Assembly: GCA_016926505.1 (NCBI GenBank)
Contig: JAFGOM010000010.1
Location: 1-34,353 of the forward strand
Source: Methanospirillaceae archaeon
GTDB taxonomy: Archaea; Halobacteriota; Methanomicrobia; Methanomicrobiales; Methanospirillaceae
Direction: 5' to 3'
DNA length: 34,353 nt
Each line of letters starts with the position of its first letter. The first letter of the stretch is position 1. Under the pieces are notes generated by a model. It worked only from the letters and a program-made list of their open reading frames with translations, was not told the origin of the DNA and did no database searches. Shown here in pieces: positions 33,436 through 34,353 of the stretch. Position numbers and translations under genes: made by a program.

Positions 33436-34185
33436 ATGGAGAAAAAAACACGATACGACCTGATAATCCCTGCTGCAATCTTTCTCATTCTCACCGTGCT
33501 GGTACCGATAGCCGGAGCAGTTATTGAGAGTGACCTTCCGATACCAGAGATACTCGCGAAAAACGTTCAATTTACCGGATATACCTCGAAACTGTCTGAT
33601 GAAGGCTTTGGGTTAGATGAATTTATTTCTACCATGACCGCTCCAGACAAGACCAGTGTTACCATCACCTATGCCGGTCCGGGAGAGAGACAGGCAGTCA
33701 TTACTGCAGAGATGACCGGAGATGTAGTTACCAAAATCAGCATGAAAAAAGAAGAAGAGCCGGTCTGGCCCCTCCTCCTGGTACTGCTCATCATCATCAT
33801 CGGTCTTATTGCCGGATACTATCTGTATACCCGCTATCATCATCTCACCCCAGCTGTACCCATAGAAGTCCCGGACGTCCGGAAAAGCCCGGAAGAAGAA
33901 GCAGAAGAGATCCTGATCCTGGCTGAAAAAGCCAGGGAAGAGGGAGATTTAAAGACCGCATACGCTCTTGCAGGCAGGGCATTGCGGGTTTTTATCTCTC
34001 TGACATATGGTTGTGGAACTGAGGAGACAAATATGGAGATAATTCACCTTTACAAAAATACCGGAGAGAAGACAGATACCGTCTCAAATATTTTGCAGAC
34101 CTGTAGTCTTGTCGAATTCGCCAAAAAAGAAGGAGACACAGATGAATTCAGTGCTATCGTATCAGTCATTCGCGGACTAATCTGA
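33436..34185 (+). CDS. Two-pass membrane protein of the MoxR operon
   Basis: A 249-residue protein with an N-terminal membrane helix or signal anchor (about 8-28), an about 80-residue extracytoplasmic domain, a second helix at about 110-131 and a cytoplasmic C-terminal region of about 118 residues. The latter has charged helices (EEEAEEILILAEKAREEGDLKTAYALAGRALRVF(I) is split over the tetratricopeptide-like pattern) and ends in VSVIRGLI. It resembles the C-terminal part of DUF4129-type or Bat proteins only loosely. The start ATG follows GAGGAACAG. It is separated by 49 bases from the preceding gene. No family is named. Confidence 0.8.
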   Translation: MEKKTRYDLIIPAAIFLILTVLVPIAGAVIESDLPIPEILAKNVQFTGYTSKLSDEGFGLDEFISTMTAPDKTSVTITYAGPGERQAVITAEMTGDVVTKISMKKEEEPVWPLLLVLLIIIIGLIAGYYLYTRYHHLTPAVPIEVPDVRKSPEEEAEEILILAEKAREEGDLKTAYALAGRALRVFISLTYGCGTEETNMEIIHLYKNTGEKTDTVSNILQTCSLVEFAKKEGDTDEFSAIVSVIRGLI

Positions 34186-34242
34186 AAAAAACCTACAAAA
34201 ACCATTATAATCGGTGAGAGGATCACTCAAACCTTTTCCCGG

Positions 34243-34250
34243 TTTTTTTT
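34243..34250 (+). terminator. T8 tract after the MoxR operon
   Basis: Eight Ts about 57 bases after the stop of the last gene. A second short hairpin (GGATTT-AC-AAATCC at 34288-34301) and T6 at 34310-34315 follow. The rest of the end segment has no gene. Confidence 0.55.
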
Positions 34251-34353
34251 AGCGCTCTGAACAATCAACCGGCAACATCCATGATAAGGATTTACAAATC
34301 CACCCATCCTTTTTTCTGCATCCCCTCTTCTGCATGTACAGGTATCCTGCAGG

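Noticed and set aside
1-34353. CRISPR array, insertion sequence or prophage
   Set aside because: No regularly spaced direct repeats, terminal inverted repeats, transposase, integrase or phage structural genes were seen.

Overview
The window is about 34 kb of a methanogenic archaeon, most likely Methanomicrobiales and perhaps close to Methanospirillum; the genus is inference. The evidence is an archaeal-type glycyl-tRNA synthetase, a Hef helicase-nuclease, archaeal short RNase Z, UPF0147/UPF0148/UPF0200 proteins, a CetZ-type tubulin homologue, archaeal TATA boxes, a tRNA without an encoded CCA, and Shine-Dalgarno sites of GGTGA/GGAGG type. Genes are densely packed and often overlap by 1, 4 or 11 bases. 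I see no CRISPR array, insertion sequence, transposase, integrase or phage gene.

Layout. 1-2.9 kb: the 3' part of a multi-PAS histidine kinase, a short rubredoxin gene, acylphosphatase and a small secreted protein. 3.2-10.8 kb: an HTH protein (minus), glyS-hef (overlapping), UPF0148 (minus) divergent from UPF0147 around a perfect 16-bp palindrome, then yjbQ and thiC (minus). 11.0-16.6 kb: a coupled run of NrdG-type activase, UPF0200 kinase, TIM-barrel protein and RNase Z, then an S1-OB-DHH phosphoesterase and two small genes. 16.7-21.4 kb: a roadblock/response-regulator pair (minus), tRNA-Pro(GGG), a DUF89 protein, an NfeD-stomatin pair, an overlooked 57-codon ORF and a second response regulator that is a paralogue of the first. 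21.4-21.7 kb: a hairpin-rich non-coding region. 21.7-24.2 kb: CetZ and a single-pass membrane protein (minus).

24.4-29.3 kb holds a tightly coupled four-gene operon (FAD oxidoreductase, polyprenyl-phosphate-type glycosyltransferase, UPF0104/AglD-like membrane protein, DUF2298 'YYY' membrane protein) that looks like an envelope glycoconjugate pathway. 29.6-34.2 kb holds a MoxR-DUF58-VWA operon ending in two unrecognised exported or membrane proteins.

The best candidates for undescribed biology are the four-gene glycoconjugate operon, the MoxR operon with its two unknown partners, the paired response regulators with a shared non-DNA-binding tail and an associated micro-gene, the palindromic operator at 8586-8601 and the structured RNA region at 21.5-21.7 kb. 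All calls come from reading the sequence; no database search was run.
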